A stretch of DNA of 7,627 bases, from assembly GCA_017938645.1 (NCBI GenBank), contig JAGBBE010000092.1:1-7627 (forward strand), written 5' to 3'. A model generated the notes under the pieces. The model was given only the letters and a program-made list of their open reading frames with translations, had not been told where the DNA came from and did not search any database. Made by a program: the position numbers and the translations under genes. Of this stretch, positions 1 to 6,416 are shown one piece after another. Source of the stretch: Clostridia bacterium. Lineage in GTDB: Bacteria; Bacillota_A; Clostridia; Christensenellales; Aristaeellaceae. Within the stretch, counting starts at the first letter, position 1. Each line of letters opens with the position of its first letter.

Positions 1-1293
1 AAGGGGATTCGCATGGTTTTTCAGGATTTCCGTTTGATTCCTGCCTTTACCGTTCTGGAAAACATTTTTATTTCTCTGGCAAACAGCAGCTTTGTCATGA
101 AAAAGCAGCTGCTCCGCAAACGAATTCTTGAAATCTCAGAGGAGTATCATCTCGGCGTCGATCCCGATGAGGAAGTCTGGAAGCTGGATCTGGGACAGCG
201 CCAGCATATTGAAATCATCAAGGTTCTCATCAACGAAGGTACCCGCGTGATGATTTTTGACGAGCCGACCTCTGTTTTGGCTCCGCACGAGATCAGCAGC
301 TTTCTTGATATGCTGATCAACTTCAAAAGCAAAGGATACGCAATTGTTTTCATCACCCATAAGCTCAACGAAATCGTAACGGTCGCAGATCAGATCACGA
401 TTCTGCGCGCTGGAAAAATTACTGCCAGCGTCACACGGGAGGAAGGATTTGACCGGGAGAAAATCGTCAGTCTCATGCTCGGCGAAGACATCTCCAGAAT
501 GAATGTCAAATCCGCAAGGCAAGACGTTTCCTTCCTGGATCTTCCATCTCTTCGTCTGAAGGACGTCTGCATTTTGGACGATCACAACCAGGAAATCCTT
601 TGTAATGTGAATTTTGAGCTGAAACGCGGTCGGATTGTTGGAATTGCCGGTATTTCCGGCAACGGACAGCGCGAGCTTGCCGAAAGCGTCTTTGGCGTTC
701 GTTCCATCCGCCGCGGCTCCATATCGTTTGGCACGGAAGCCATTTCCTCCGCCGATCCCGAAAAGCGAATTGCGCTGGGATTTCGCATGGTGACGGAGGA
801 TCCGCTTCACGACAATGTTGTCGGAAGCTTCACGGTCCTGCAAAACATGGTTCTTGCCGGTTTGCCTGCGAAGACAAAGGGCGGCCGCATCGACTGGAAA
901 GCTCTGGAGGAGGAATTCTCCTCGCATTCGGAAATCCGTGATCTGAACGTCCCCGATGCAAACCGCCTTGCCGGAACGCTCTCCGGCGGCAATGTCCAGC
1001 GCATGACCTTCGCGCGGGCTGTGATTTCCAATCCATCTGTTCTGGTTGCATGCTACCCAAGCCGCGGCTTGGACGTTGCTACAGTCGCGGTGGTTCATGA
1101 AACGCTTCTTCGACTTCGCAACGGCGGCGCTGCGGTTCTTCTGATTTCCGAGGACCTTCCGGAACTGGTCGAATTATCGGACGAGCTACTTGTTCTTTCG
1201 GGACATCGCGCATATGGTCCGTTCGACGCCAATACCGCCGATCTCAATGAAATCGGCAAACTGATGTTGAAAGGAGAAGAAAGCCATGTCTAA
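1..1293 (+). CDS. BMP/sugar-type ABC importer ATPase, two nucleotide-binding domains (5' truncated by window edge)
   Basis: This is the energising subunit of a nucleoside/simple-sugar-type ABC importer, a cytoplasmic protein that binds the two permeases encoded next to it. The reading frame is open from base 1. The first in-frame ATG (13) sits inside the Q-loop (MVFQDFRLIP), so it is not the start; family members are about 500 aa, so roughly 80 residues including the first Walker A lie outside the window. NBD1 shows a signature LDLGQRQ (184-204), Walker B VMIFDEP with catalytic Glu (247-267) and the H-loop His (358-360). NBD2 shows a degenerate Walker A GISGNGQR (649-672, Gln in place of Lys), signature LSGGNVQ (979-999), a Walker B region ACYPSRGLD lacking Asp-Glu (about 1048-1074) and LISEDL in place of the His switch. 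Degenerate NBD2 motifs are normal for the RbsA/YufO type. The gene overlaps the next one by 8 nt. Family assignment is secure; the substrate is not. Confidence 0.95.
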   Translation, partial: KGIRMVFQDFRLIPAFTVLENIFISLANSSFVMKKQLLRKRILEISEEYHLGVDPDEEVWKLDLGQRQHIEIIKVLINEGTRVMIFDEPTSVLAPHEISSFLDMLINFKSKGYAIVFITHKLNEIVTVADQITILRAGKITASVTREEGFDREKIVSLMLGEDISRMNVKSARQDVSFLDLPSLRLKDVCILDDHNQEILCNVNFELKRGRIVGIAGISGNGQRELAESVFGVRSIRRGSISFGTEAISSADPEKRIALGFRMVTEDPLHDNVVGSFTVLQNMVLAGLPAKTKGGRIDWKALEEEFSSHSEIRDLNVPDANRLAGTLSGGNVQRMTFARAVISNPSVLVACYPSRGLDVATVAVVHETLLRLRNGGAAVLLISEDLPELVELSDELLVLSGHRAYGPFDANTADLNEIGKLMLKGEESHV

Positions 1294-2329
1294 CACTCTC
1301 TCCTCTCGCGCCAAGTCGGCAATCAGCCATCGCCTGATTCGCATTCTGCTTTCCATCTTTCTTCCTGTCACGGCTTTCGGCATTTTGCTGATCACCGAAG
1401 GCAAAGACCCGATCGCCACCTACGGCGTCATTTTGAATGCCGTTTTTGGAAGCCGCTATGGCTTTGGCGAGGTAATCGTAAAAGCGACTTTTCTGATTCT
1501 GACCTCTCTTACAGCAATTCTCCCCTACCGCGTCGGTATGGCAAACGCTGGCGGCGAGGGGCAGATGGCAATCGGAGCGCTTACTGCCGCAGTCGCAGGC
1601 ACCACATTTTTACGTCAGGTTCCCGCTCCCATCGGTATCCCCCTTATGCTTCTGAGCGGTATGATCGGAGGCGGCATCTGGGCAGGAATTGCCGTCCTTT
1701 TCAAAATGAAACTGCGCATGAACGAAACGCTCTGCTCCATTTTGATGAATTATATCGCCACCTATTTTATCTCTTTTTTGCTCTTCGGTATTCTGAAGGA
1801 TGCGAAAGGCTGGAACTATCCGCAAACAAGCGAGGTCGCCTCTCAGTTGAGATTCCACACGCTTTTTGGCACACGCGCAAATATCGGTATTCTGATTTCC
1901 CTCGCTACTGCCGTTTTCGCGTGGTATGTGCTTCAGAAAACAAAATTTGGTTTTCTCATCAATACCATCGGCGGAAACACGCGCGCCGCGCTGTATTCCG
2001 GTCTGCATGTCAAAAAGATTCAGTCGCTCCTGTTTACTGTCTCCGGCGCAATCGCGGGTCTGGCGGGCAGCATTCTCATCGCTGGTGTTGAAGGAAGAAT
2101 GCGCGTTGATTCCGGCGCAAACATGGGCTTTTTTGGGTTTTTGGCGGCCGGAATCGTTGGGAACAATCCCCTTCTCGCAATCTTGTCGGCGTTTCTGATC
2201 GCAGGTCTTACGGTTGCTGGCAATGCTATGGAAATCAACACCGGTCTTCCTTCCGCATCCATTCAGATTTTAATGATGTTTGTTCTTCTGACAATTATGA
2301 CTCTCGGAAGGAGGAAAAGTCATGCGTGA
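1286..2329 (+). CDS. ABC importer permease subunit 1 (BPD_transp_2 / YufP-like)
   Basis: This 347-aa integral membrane protein is one half of the translocation channel. Hydrophobic segments lie near residues 17-36, 64-82, 93-108, 115-139, 150-170, 199-216, 246-268, 279-312 and 324-340, giving about nine or ten membrane spans. The motif NAGGEGQ (87-93) and the stretch NETLCSILMNYIA (146-158) are characteristic of nucleoside/BMP-system permeases. The loop GGNTRAALYSG (229-239) fits the coupling region that contacts the ATPase. The start ATG lies within the last codons of the ATPase gene and is served by an AAGGAG site at 1271-1276, inside that gene. This arrangement implies translational coupling. 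Length and topology match the larger permease of YufP/YufQ-type pairs. Substrate specificity in this family is set mainly by the binding protein, so it cannot be read from this gene. Confidence 0.95.
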   Translation: MSNTLSSRAKSAISHRLIRILLSIFLPVTAFGILLITEGKDPIATYGVILNAVFGSRYGFGEVIVKATFLILTSLTAILPYRVGMANAGGEGQMAIGALTAAVAGTTFLRQVPAPIGIPLMLLSGMIGGGIWAGIAVLFKMKLRMNETLCSILMNYIATYFISFLLFGILKDAKGWNYPQTSEVASQLRFHTLFGTRANIGILISLATAVFAWYVLQKTKFGFLINTIGGNTRAALYSGLHVKKIQSLLFTVSGAIAGLAGSILIAGVEGRMRVDSGANMGFFGFLAAGIVGNNPLLAILSAFLIAGLTVAGNAMEINTGLPSASIQILMMFVLLTIMTLGRRKSHA

Positions 2330-3233
2330 GCTTTCTGTTATTCTCGTAAACATGATCGCAGCCGGTACTCCTATCCTGTACGCCCTCCTTGGCGACATGG
2401 TCAGCCAGCGTGCCGGTGTCATCAGCTTAAGCGTCGAAGGCAGCATGTTGGTGGGTGCATGTATCGGTTTTGGCGTGGCATATTCCACAAACAGCATGAT
2501 TCTGGCCACGCTTGCCGCCATGCTGGCGGGCGGACTTGTCGGGCTGATTCAGGCGTTTCTCGTTATTGACCGCAAGACCAACATGATGGCTTCCGGATTT
2601 GTTCTGATGTTTCTTGCGCAGGGGCTTACCGCCTTCTACGGCAGAAACCTGTTAGGTGTTACCTTTCGGAAAAGCCTCACCTACGCGATCCCCGGTCTGT
2701 GCAAACTCCCGCTGATCGGTAGCGCGCTTTTTAACCAGGACATTCTGACGTATCTTTCTTTCCTGCTTCCGGTCATCGTATGGTGGATTTTGACGAAGAC
2801 AAGGCTTGGTCTTCTGGTTTGCTCCGTCGGCGAACAGCCGGAGGTGACCCGCGCTTATGGCTATAACCCCCGCCTGCTGCAATACGGCGCAGTCGTTTTT
2901 GCCGGCGTTCTTGCTGGTATCGGCGGCGCGCAGATGAGCTGCATCTATACCTTGGGCTGGGCAAACGACATGATCAACGGTCGCGGCTTTATCGCCTCCG
3001 CACTCGTCATCCTCTGCTCCTGGAAGCCGCTTCGCGCCTATATGGCCGCCTATCTCTTCGGCCTTGCGCAGGCTCTGATCGTTTATCTGCAAGTCAAGGG
3101 CGTTGCGATTTCTATGTATTTCACCATGATGCTTCCGTATCTTCTGACGCTCGCAGCGCTGGCTGTCATCTCCACCTCCAAAAAGCCCAGCATGCCCGAA
3201 AAAATCAAAGTCGTAAGTACCGGCATGGAGTAA
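2322..3233 (+). CDS. ABC importer permease subunit 2 (BPD_transp_2 / YufQ-like)
   Basis: This 303-aa integral membrane protein is the second channel half, the usual shorter partner. Family-typical sequence appears near the N terminus: TPILYALLGDMVSQRAGV (16-33) followed by LSVEGSMLVGA (36-46), resembling the conserved ERaGv-nlglEGmMl block. Further on, GRGFIASALVI (220-230) and the adjacent CSWKPLRA (232-239) match the conserved GRGwIAlAlVi block. The predicted coupling loop is around EQPEVTRAYGYNP (171-183). At least seven to eight hydrophobic segments can be seen. The start ATG overlaps the end of permease 1 by 8 nt and has a perfect AAGGAGG (2308-2314) seven bases upstream. The C terminus is a short polar tail rich in Lys. 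A 45-nt gap without a terminator separates it from the lipoprotein gene, so it belongs to the same transcript. Confidence 0.95.
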   Translation: MRELSVILVNMIAAGTPILYALLGDMVSQRAGVISLSVEGSMLVGACIGFGVAYSTNSMILATLAAMLAGGLVGLIQAFLVIDRKTNMMASGFVLMFLAQGLTAFYGRNLLGVTFRKSLTYAIPGLCKLPLIGSALFNQDILTYLSFLLPVIVWWILTKTRLGLLVCSVGEQPEVTRAYGYNPRLLQYGAVVFAGVLAGIGGAQMSCIYTLGWANDMINGRGFIASALVILCSWKPLRAYMAAYLFGLAQALIVYLQVKGVAISMYFTMMLPYLLTLAALAVISTSKKPSMPEKIKVVSTGME

Positions 3234-3278
3234 CCTCCGGTCCGGACAAATAAAACCCAAATCAAAGGAGAAATCGAA

Positions 3279-4442
3279 ATGAAAAAACTTCTCGCAATTC
3301 TTCTCTCCGCCTGCATGCTTCTGACTCTTGCCGCTTGCAGCAGCACATCAGGCACTGCAAGCACCGCCAGCGACAATTCTACCTCGTCTACCTCTTCCAC
3401 TGCTTCCGACGCTTCTGATTCTTCGGTCGATAAAAAGCCCGGCGAAGGCACCTCGAAGGTCGGTATCGTTCTCGGCGGCAGCAAGGATGACTATGGCTTC
3501 AATTTCGGTTTCTACCAACTGGCCCAGAGAATCGAGTCTGAACTCGGCGTCGAAGTCGTTTTAAAAGAGAGCGTCCCGCAGAACTCCGAGGTGGAGGGCG
3601 TGATCGAGGAGCTGATCTCTCAGGGCTGCGGCGTGATCATCCCCACACAGTTCGGTTATCTGGAATACAGCAAAAACGTTGCAAACCGTCATCCCGAGGT
3701 TGCGTTCTATTCCATTCCTCTGACCGACCATGCCGGCGACAACTTCTCCGTTCTGCACGGAACGATCCAGGATATCTGGTATCTGGAAGGCGTTCTTGCC
3801 GGTCTTTACACCGAAACAAATAACATCGGCTTTGTAGCCTCCATTCCCATCCCCGACGTTATCGTCGCTATCGACGCGTTCACCCTTGGCGCGCAGTCTG
3901 TGAATGAAAACGTTGCCGTCAACGTCGTCTTCACCGGCAGCTGGGATGACACAGGTCTTCAGACCACCAGCTGCAATCAGCTTATCAACGATGGCGCAGA
4001 CATCATCGCACCCTTCCAGGACACCATCAAAACGATTGTGGAAATCTGTGCAGCAAACGGCATCCACTGCTTCGGCTGTAACTCGGATGCCTATGAGCTG
4101 GACCCCGAAACGTGGCTGTCTGCCTGCGTCAACTCCCCCGAAGGCTGGCTCGAGTACATTAAAAAGGCGATCGACGGCGAATACGAAACCGTATCCGTGA
4201 TTGGTTCCATGGATGTGGGACTCGAAGACCTTGGTACTTACGGCGATTCTGTTTCCGAAGAAATCCGCAGTCAGGTTGACGCGGTGAAGCAGCAGATTCT
4301 GGACGGTACCTTCCATGTGTTCGAAGGTCCGGTCTACGACCAGAATGGCAATGAAGTTATAGCGTCCGGCGTGGTTCCCACGTTTGAGGAAATCAACAAC
4401 TTCAACTTCCTGGTTCAGGGCGTCAACGGTTCTTTGAACTGA
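3279..4442 (+). CDS. BMP-family substrate-binding lipoprotein of the ABC importer
   Basis: This 387-aa extracellular lipoprotein captures the substrate and delivers it to the permeases. The signal peptide (residues 1-19) ends in a lipobox LAAC with lipidated Cys20, followed by a Ser/Thr/Ala-rich linker to about residue 50, typical of Gram-positive lipoproteins. The BMP (PF02608-type) domain runs from VGIVLGG (61-67) to the end. It contains DDYGFNFGFYQ (70-80), WYLEGVLAG (167-175), IGFVASIPIP (183-192), DAFTLGAQSVN (199-209), the SWDD turn (221-224) and NDGADIIAPF (237-246). The C-terminal block FEGPVYDQNG (348-357) plus FLVQGVNG (377-384) is characteristic of one BMP subgroup. Start ATG has AAAGGAG (3264-3270) eight bases upstream. 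Placement after the permeases, rather than first in the operon, is less usual. Characterised BMP proteins bind purine nucleosides, riboflavin or related compounds; the ligand here is unknown. Confidence 0.95.
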   Translation: MKKLLAILLSACMLLTLAACSSTSGTASTASDNSTSSTSSTASDASDSSVDKKPGEGTSKVGIVLGGSKDDYGFNFGFYQLAQRIESELGVEVVLKESVPQNSEVEGVIEELISQGCGVIIPTQFGYLEYSKNVANRHPEVAFYSIPLTDHAGDNFSVLHGTIQDIWYLEGVLAGLYTETNNIGFVASIPIPDVIVAIDAFTLGAQSVNENVAVNVVFTGSWDDTGLQTTSCNQLINDGADIIAPFQDTIKTIVEICAANGIHCFGCNSDAYELDPETWLSACVNSPEGWLEYIKKAIDGEYETVSVIGSMDVGLEDLGTYGDSVSEEIRSQVDAVKQQILDGTFHVFEGPVYDQNGNEVIASGVVPTFEEINNFNFLVQGVNGSLN

Positions 4443-4460
4443 TTATCGGCGTTCCTTCCT

Positions 4461-4482
4461 GTGGGCTGCAAGCGCAGCCCAC
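4461..4482 (+). promoter_or_regulatory. Intercistronic hairpin after the lipoprotein gene
   Basis: A perfect 9-bp GC-rich inverted repeat, GTGGGCTGC (4461-4469) and GCAGCCCAC (4474-4482), encloses a 4-nt AAGC loop. It lies 19 nt after the lipoprotein stop codon in the 68-nt gap before the amidohydrolase. The following bases (TACCATACTTG) do not form a T-tract, so it is unlikely to be a full intrinsic terminator. A partial terminator or 3'-end stabiliser that keeps lipoprotein mRNA more abundant than the enzyme mRNA is the likeliest role, by analogy with other binding-protein genes. Confidence 0.6.
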
Positions 4483-4498
4483 TACCATACTTGTTCAT

Positions 4499-4511
4499 GG
4501 AGTGTATCTCA
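4499..4511 (+). promoter_or_regulatory. Ribosome binding site deciding the amidohydrolase start
   Basis: GGAG at 4499-4502 is eight bases upstream of ATG 4511. The alternative in-frame GTG at 4502 overlaps this GGAG and has no Shine-Dalgarno sequence of its own, so ATG 4511 is preferred. The site is weaker than the AAGGAGG sites elsewhere in the operon. Confidence 0.7.
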
Positions 4512-5839
4512 TGAAATACGATCTTCTACTCAAAAATACGATGATTTTAAATCCCGATGGCAACATCACCGAGGGTCAGTATCTTGCAATCAAGGATCGC
4601 AGAATTGCCCGTATTACATCCGACGTTGTTCCGGATTCCATGGCTGCACAGGTGCTGGACTGTACCGGCAAGCTCACCATGCCCGGCATGGTAGACGGCC
4701 ATACGCATACCAGCCAGCAGCTTCTTCGCGGAAGACTGGCGGACGAGTATCCCATGATCTGGACGCGTTTTTTGGTTCCTTTTGAAAGTACGCTCCATTC
4801 CGACGACGTTTATTACAGCGCGCTTCTGTACTGTATTCAGGCGATCAAGGCCGGCATCACAGGATTTGCCGAATCCGGTGGCCGTTTTATGGAGCGCACG
4901 ATTCAAGCCGCCGTTGAAACCGGTATGCGAGCTGCCGTCGCCCGCTCTATGATGGACAGTGGCCGAGAAATCACGCCGCAGATGCTGGAAACAAAAGAAG
5001 AAGCGTTGGAGCGCAACGACGCGCTCTATGAAGCCTATCAGGGCGCAGAGGATGGACGGATTCAGGTCTATTACGGGATGCGACAGGTCATGACCTGTAC
5101 CCCCGCATTCATGGAAGCAATTGCGGAGCACGCGCATGCCCGAAACACCGGCATTCACGCCCATCTCTGCGAGCATCGGAACGAAGTCAGCTTCTGCCTG
5201 CAAAATTACAAGCTGCGCCCCGTCGAGCTGATGGAAAAGGTCGGCATGCTCGGCCCGCGTCTGGTCACGGCGCATAACGTCGCGCTTTCTGAGCACGACA
5301 TAACCCTCTTATCCAAATACCGGGTAAAGCTCATTCATTGTCCCTTTGCCAATCTCATCAACCACGGCTTCCCCAAAACGCCGACGCTTCTGGAATCCGG
5401 CTGTTATGTCGGTCTTGGCAGCGACGGCGCGGCGTACAACAGCGTGGATCTCTTCGAAGAAATGCGCGTCCTGCGCGCCTGTCTGATCAGCTACTACGGA
5501 CTGCCTGCCTTTGATCCTGTTGTCATGCCGGTAAAAACCGCGCTGCGCCTTTCCACAGAGGGCGGCGCTGCCGCTTTGGGTATGGAGGACTGTCTTGGGC
5601 GGGTGAAAGAGGGCTGCATCGCAGATTTGATCACCGTTAATATGATGCGTCCCCATATTTTCCCCACAAACAACCGAACGACCGCAGTTTTGGACACCGT
5701 CACCGCGCAGGATGTGGAAGACAGCATCATCGACGGCAAGCTGATCATGGAACACCGCATTCTGAAAACAATTGATGAAGAGGCTGTCATGAAAGAGTGT
5801 GCCGCACGGATGCAGTCCATCAATCGCCAGTTTCAGTAA
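4511..5839 (+). CDS. Metal-dependent amidohydrolase, MtaD / TRZ-ATZ-type deaminase
   Basis: This 442-aa cytoplasmic enzyme belongs to the amidohydrolase superfamily (TIM barrel plus a small beta domain formed by both termini). The metal site is complete: HTH within GHTHTSQQLLRG (His64, His66), His218 and Glu221 in HAHLCEH (216-222), His255 in TAHN, and Asp305 in GLGSDGAA (301-308). HCPFAN (276-281) matches the conserved HCPxSN strand. N-terminal KYDLLLKNTMIL and C-terminal ADLITVNM and VEDSIIDGKLIM are the usual beta-domain elements. Known relatives deaminate S-adenosylhomocysteine, methylthioadenosine, guanine or s-triazines, removing ammonia from a heterocycle. Residues that set the substrate cannot be assigned by eye, so automatic MTA/SAH deaminase labels would be over-precise. 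It lies 68 nt after the importer's binding protein and 12 nt before the VOC gene, so its substrate is probably what the importer brings in. Confidence 0.92.
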   Translation: MKYDLLLKNTMILNPDGNITEGQYLAIKDRRIARITSDVVPDSMAAQVLDCTGKLTMPGMVDGHTHTSQQLLRGRLADEYPMIWTRFLVPFESTLHSDDVYYSALLYCIQAIKAGITGFAESGGRFMERTIQAAVETGMRAAVARSMMDSGREITPQMLETKEEALERNDALYEAYQGAEDGRIQVYYGMRQVMTCTPAFMEAIAEHAHARNTGIHAHLCEHRNEVSFCLQNYKLRPVELMEKVGMLGPRLVTAHNVALSEHDITLLSKYRVKLIHCPFANLINHGFPKTPTLLESGCYVGLGSDGAAYNSVDLFEEMRVLRACLISYYGLPAFDPVVMPVKTALRLSTEGGAAALGMEDCLGRVKEGCIADLITVNMMRPHIFPTNNRTTAVLDTVTAQDVEDSIIDGKLIMEHRILKTIDEEAVMKECAARMQSINRQFQ

Positions 5840-5851
5840 GGAGGCATTTGC

Positions 5852-6232
5852 ATGGCATCATTCAAGGATTTTCAATTATTGGTATACACCGATACTGGTC
5901 ACTATGAGGCGTGCAAGGCCTTCTACCAGTACGTTCTCAGCCTGAACCCGTTTTACGGTTGGGATAATGGGATTACAGATCGCGGTCTGAAATATCGGAT
6001 TGCCGGCGGCGTTCTGGTTCTTCTTTGTCAGGAAGATCCCTTCCCCGAATACGGTCCTGTCCATTTTCAACTTCAGGTGGATGATTTGGACGCATTCTAC
6101 GAGCGCGTCAAAGATATCTGCGCGCTGGAAATCACCATGAAGCCCTTTGTTCGCCCATACGGATGGAAAATGTTCCGCATGAAAGATCCTGCCGGAAACC
6201 ATATCAACATTTACGAAATACCCGAAGCATGA
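5852..6232 (+). CDS. Small VOC-family (glyoxalase/bleomycin-resistance fold) protein
   Basis: This 126-aa protein has the vicinal-oxygen-chelate pattern of two beta-alpha-beta-beta-beta modules. Module one covers about residues 6-62, including FYQYVLSLNPF and the strand GGVLVLLCQE. Module two starts at VHFQLQVDDLDAFY (70-83) and ends with FRMKDPAGNHINIYE (108-122), a hallmark of the family. His71 and Glu122 align with two usual metal ligands. The first-strand position, normally His, appears to be Phe7 or Gln8, so metal binding may be altered. VOC proteins include lyases, isomerases, ring-cleaving dioxygenases and non-catalytic binding proteins, and the activity here cannot be named. A strong AAGGAGG (5838-5844) overlaps the amidohydrolase stop codon and lies seven bases before the ATG, so the two are translated from one message. 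It is the last operon gene before a strong terminator. Confidence 0.88.
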   Translation: MASFKDFQLLVYTDTGHYEACKAFYQYVLSLNPFYGWDNGITDRGLKYRIAGGVLVLLCQEDPFPEYGPVHFQLQVDDLDAFYERVKDICALEITMKPFVRPYGWKMFRMKDPAGNHINIYEIPEA

Positions 6233-6241
6233 AGAATACTG

Positions 6242-6275
6242 AAAAGCAGCTGTTCATTGCGCAACAGCTGCTTTT
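6242..6275 (+). terminator. Intrinsic terminator of the importer/amidohydrolase/VOC operon
   Basis: A perfect 13-bp inverted repeat, AAAAGCAGCTGTT (6242-6254) and AACAGCTGCTTTT (6263-6275), has an 8-nt loop. The 3' arm ends in a TTTT tract with more T-rich sequence after it. It begins nine bases after the VOC stop codon. The A-tract on the 5' arm means it could also work in the opposite direction, although no minus-strand gene is seen here. Confidence 0.92.
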
Positions 6276-6305
6276 ATTCGTTTTACTCGGATCTGGAAAT
6301 CTGTC

Positions 6306-6330
6306 AAAGCGTTTGCCGATCCGCTTTTTT
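6306..6330 (+). terminator. Possible second, weaker terminator hairpin
   Basis: AAAGCG (6306-6311) pairs with CGCTTT (6322-6327) over a 10-nt loop, and the 3' side runs into six T residues (6325-6330). The stem is short, so this is a back-up terminator candidate behind the strong one 30 nt upstream. Confidence 0.4.
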
Positions 6331-6332
6331 AT

Positions 6333-6363
6333 GAGCAAGGAGCCGGAAATAAGCCTTGCGCTC
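6333..6363. promoter_or_regulatory. Imperfect inverted repeat just upstream of the LysR-gene promoter
   Basis: GCAAGG (6335-6340) and CCTTGC (6354-6359) form a 6-bp dyad 13 nt apart. Flanking bases GAG (6333-6335) and CTC (6361-6363) hint at a longer match broken by a 2-nt insertion. It ends just before the -35 box of the regulator gene. This position would suit an operator for autoregulation, but a minor RNA hairpin or chance are also possible. Confidence 0.3.
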
Positions 6364-6391
6364 TTTACAAAACAGATTTCAGCTATACAAT
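6364..6391 (+). promoter_or_regulatory. Sigma-A-type promoter of the LysR regulator gene
   Basis: A -35 box TTTACA (6364-6369) and a -10 box TACAAT (6386-6391), each one mismatch from consensus, are separated by 16 nt. Transcription would begin near 6398, giving a short leader directly before the ribosome site at 6403. The terminators immediately upstream support an independent promoter here. Confidence 0.65.
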
Positions 6392-6402
6392 GATAGATAT
6401 CC

Positions 6403-6411
6403 AAGGAGGTG
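6403..6411 (+). promoter_or_regulatory. Strong ribosome binding site fixing GTG 6417 as the regulator start
   Basis: AAGGAGGTG (6403-6411) is an extended match to the 16S anti-Shine-Dalgarno sequence and lies five bases before GTG 6417. The in-frame ATG at 6390 overlaps the -10 box and has no ribosome site, so it is rejected as a start. Confidence 0.9.
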
Positions 6412-6416
6412 TTCCT

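Noticed and set aside
136..1098. Long minus-strand open frame (320 codons) opposite the ATPase gene
   Set aside because: The plus strand encodes unmistakable ABC ATPase motifs throughout. The minus-strand product has no recognisable domain and mirrors the codon pattern of the real gene.
3561..4316. Minus-strand open frame (251 codons) opposite the lipoprotein gene
   Set aside because: It is a shadow of the BMP lipoprotein gene, with no family resemblance or operon context of its own.
4461..4482. Full intrinsic terminator splitting the operon after the lipoprotein gene
   Set aside because: The stem is good but no T-tract follows, and no clear promoter was seen in the short gap before the amidohydrolase.
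4502..4510. GTG start giving a three-residue-longer amidohydrolase
   Set aside because: The GTG overlaps the only GGAG ribosome site, which is correctly spaced for ATG 4511.
4547..5296. Minus-strand open frame (249 codons) opposite the amidohydrolase gene
   Set aside because: It is a shadow frame; the plus strand carries the full set of amidohydrolase metal ligands.
6163..6393. Plus-strand 76-codon frame spanning the VOC gene end and the terminator
   Set aside because: It starts inside the VOC gene in another frame and reads straight through the 13-bp terminator hairpin.
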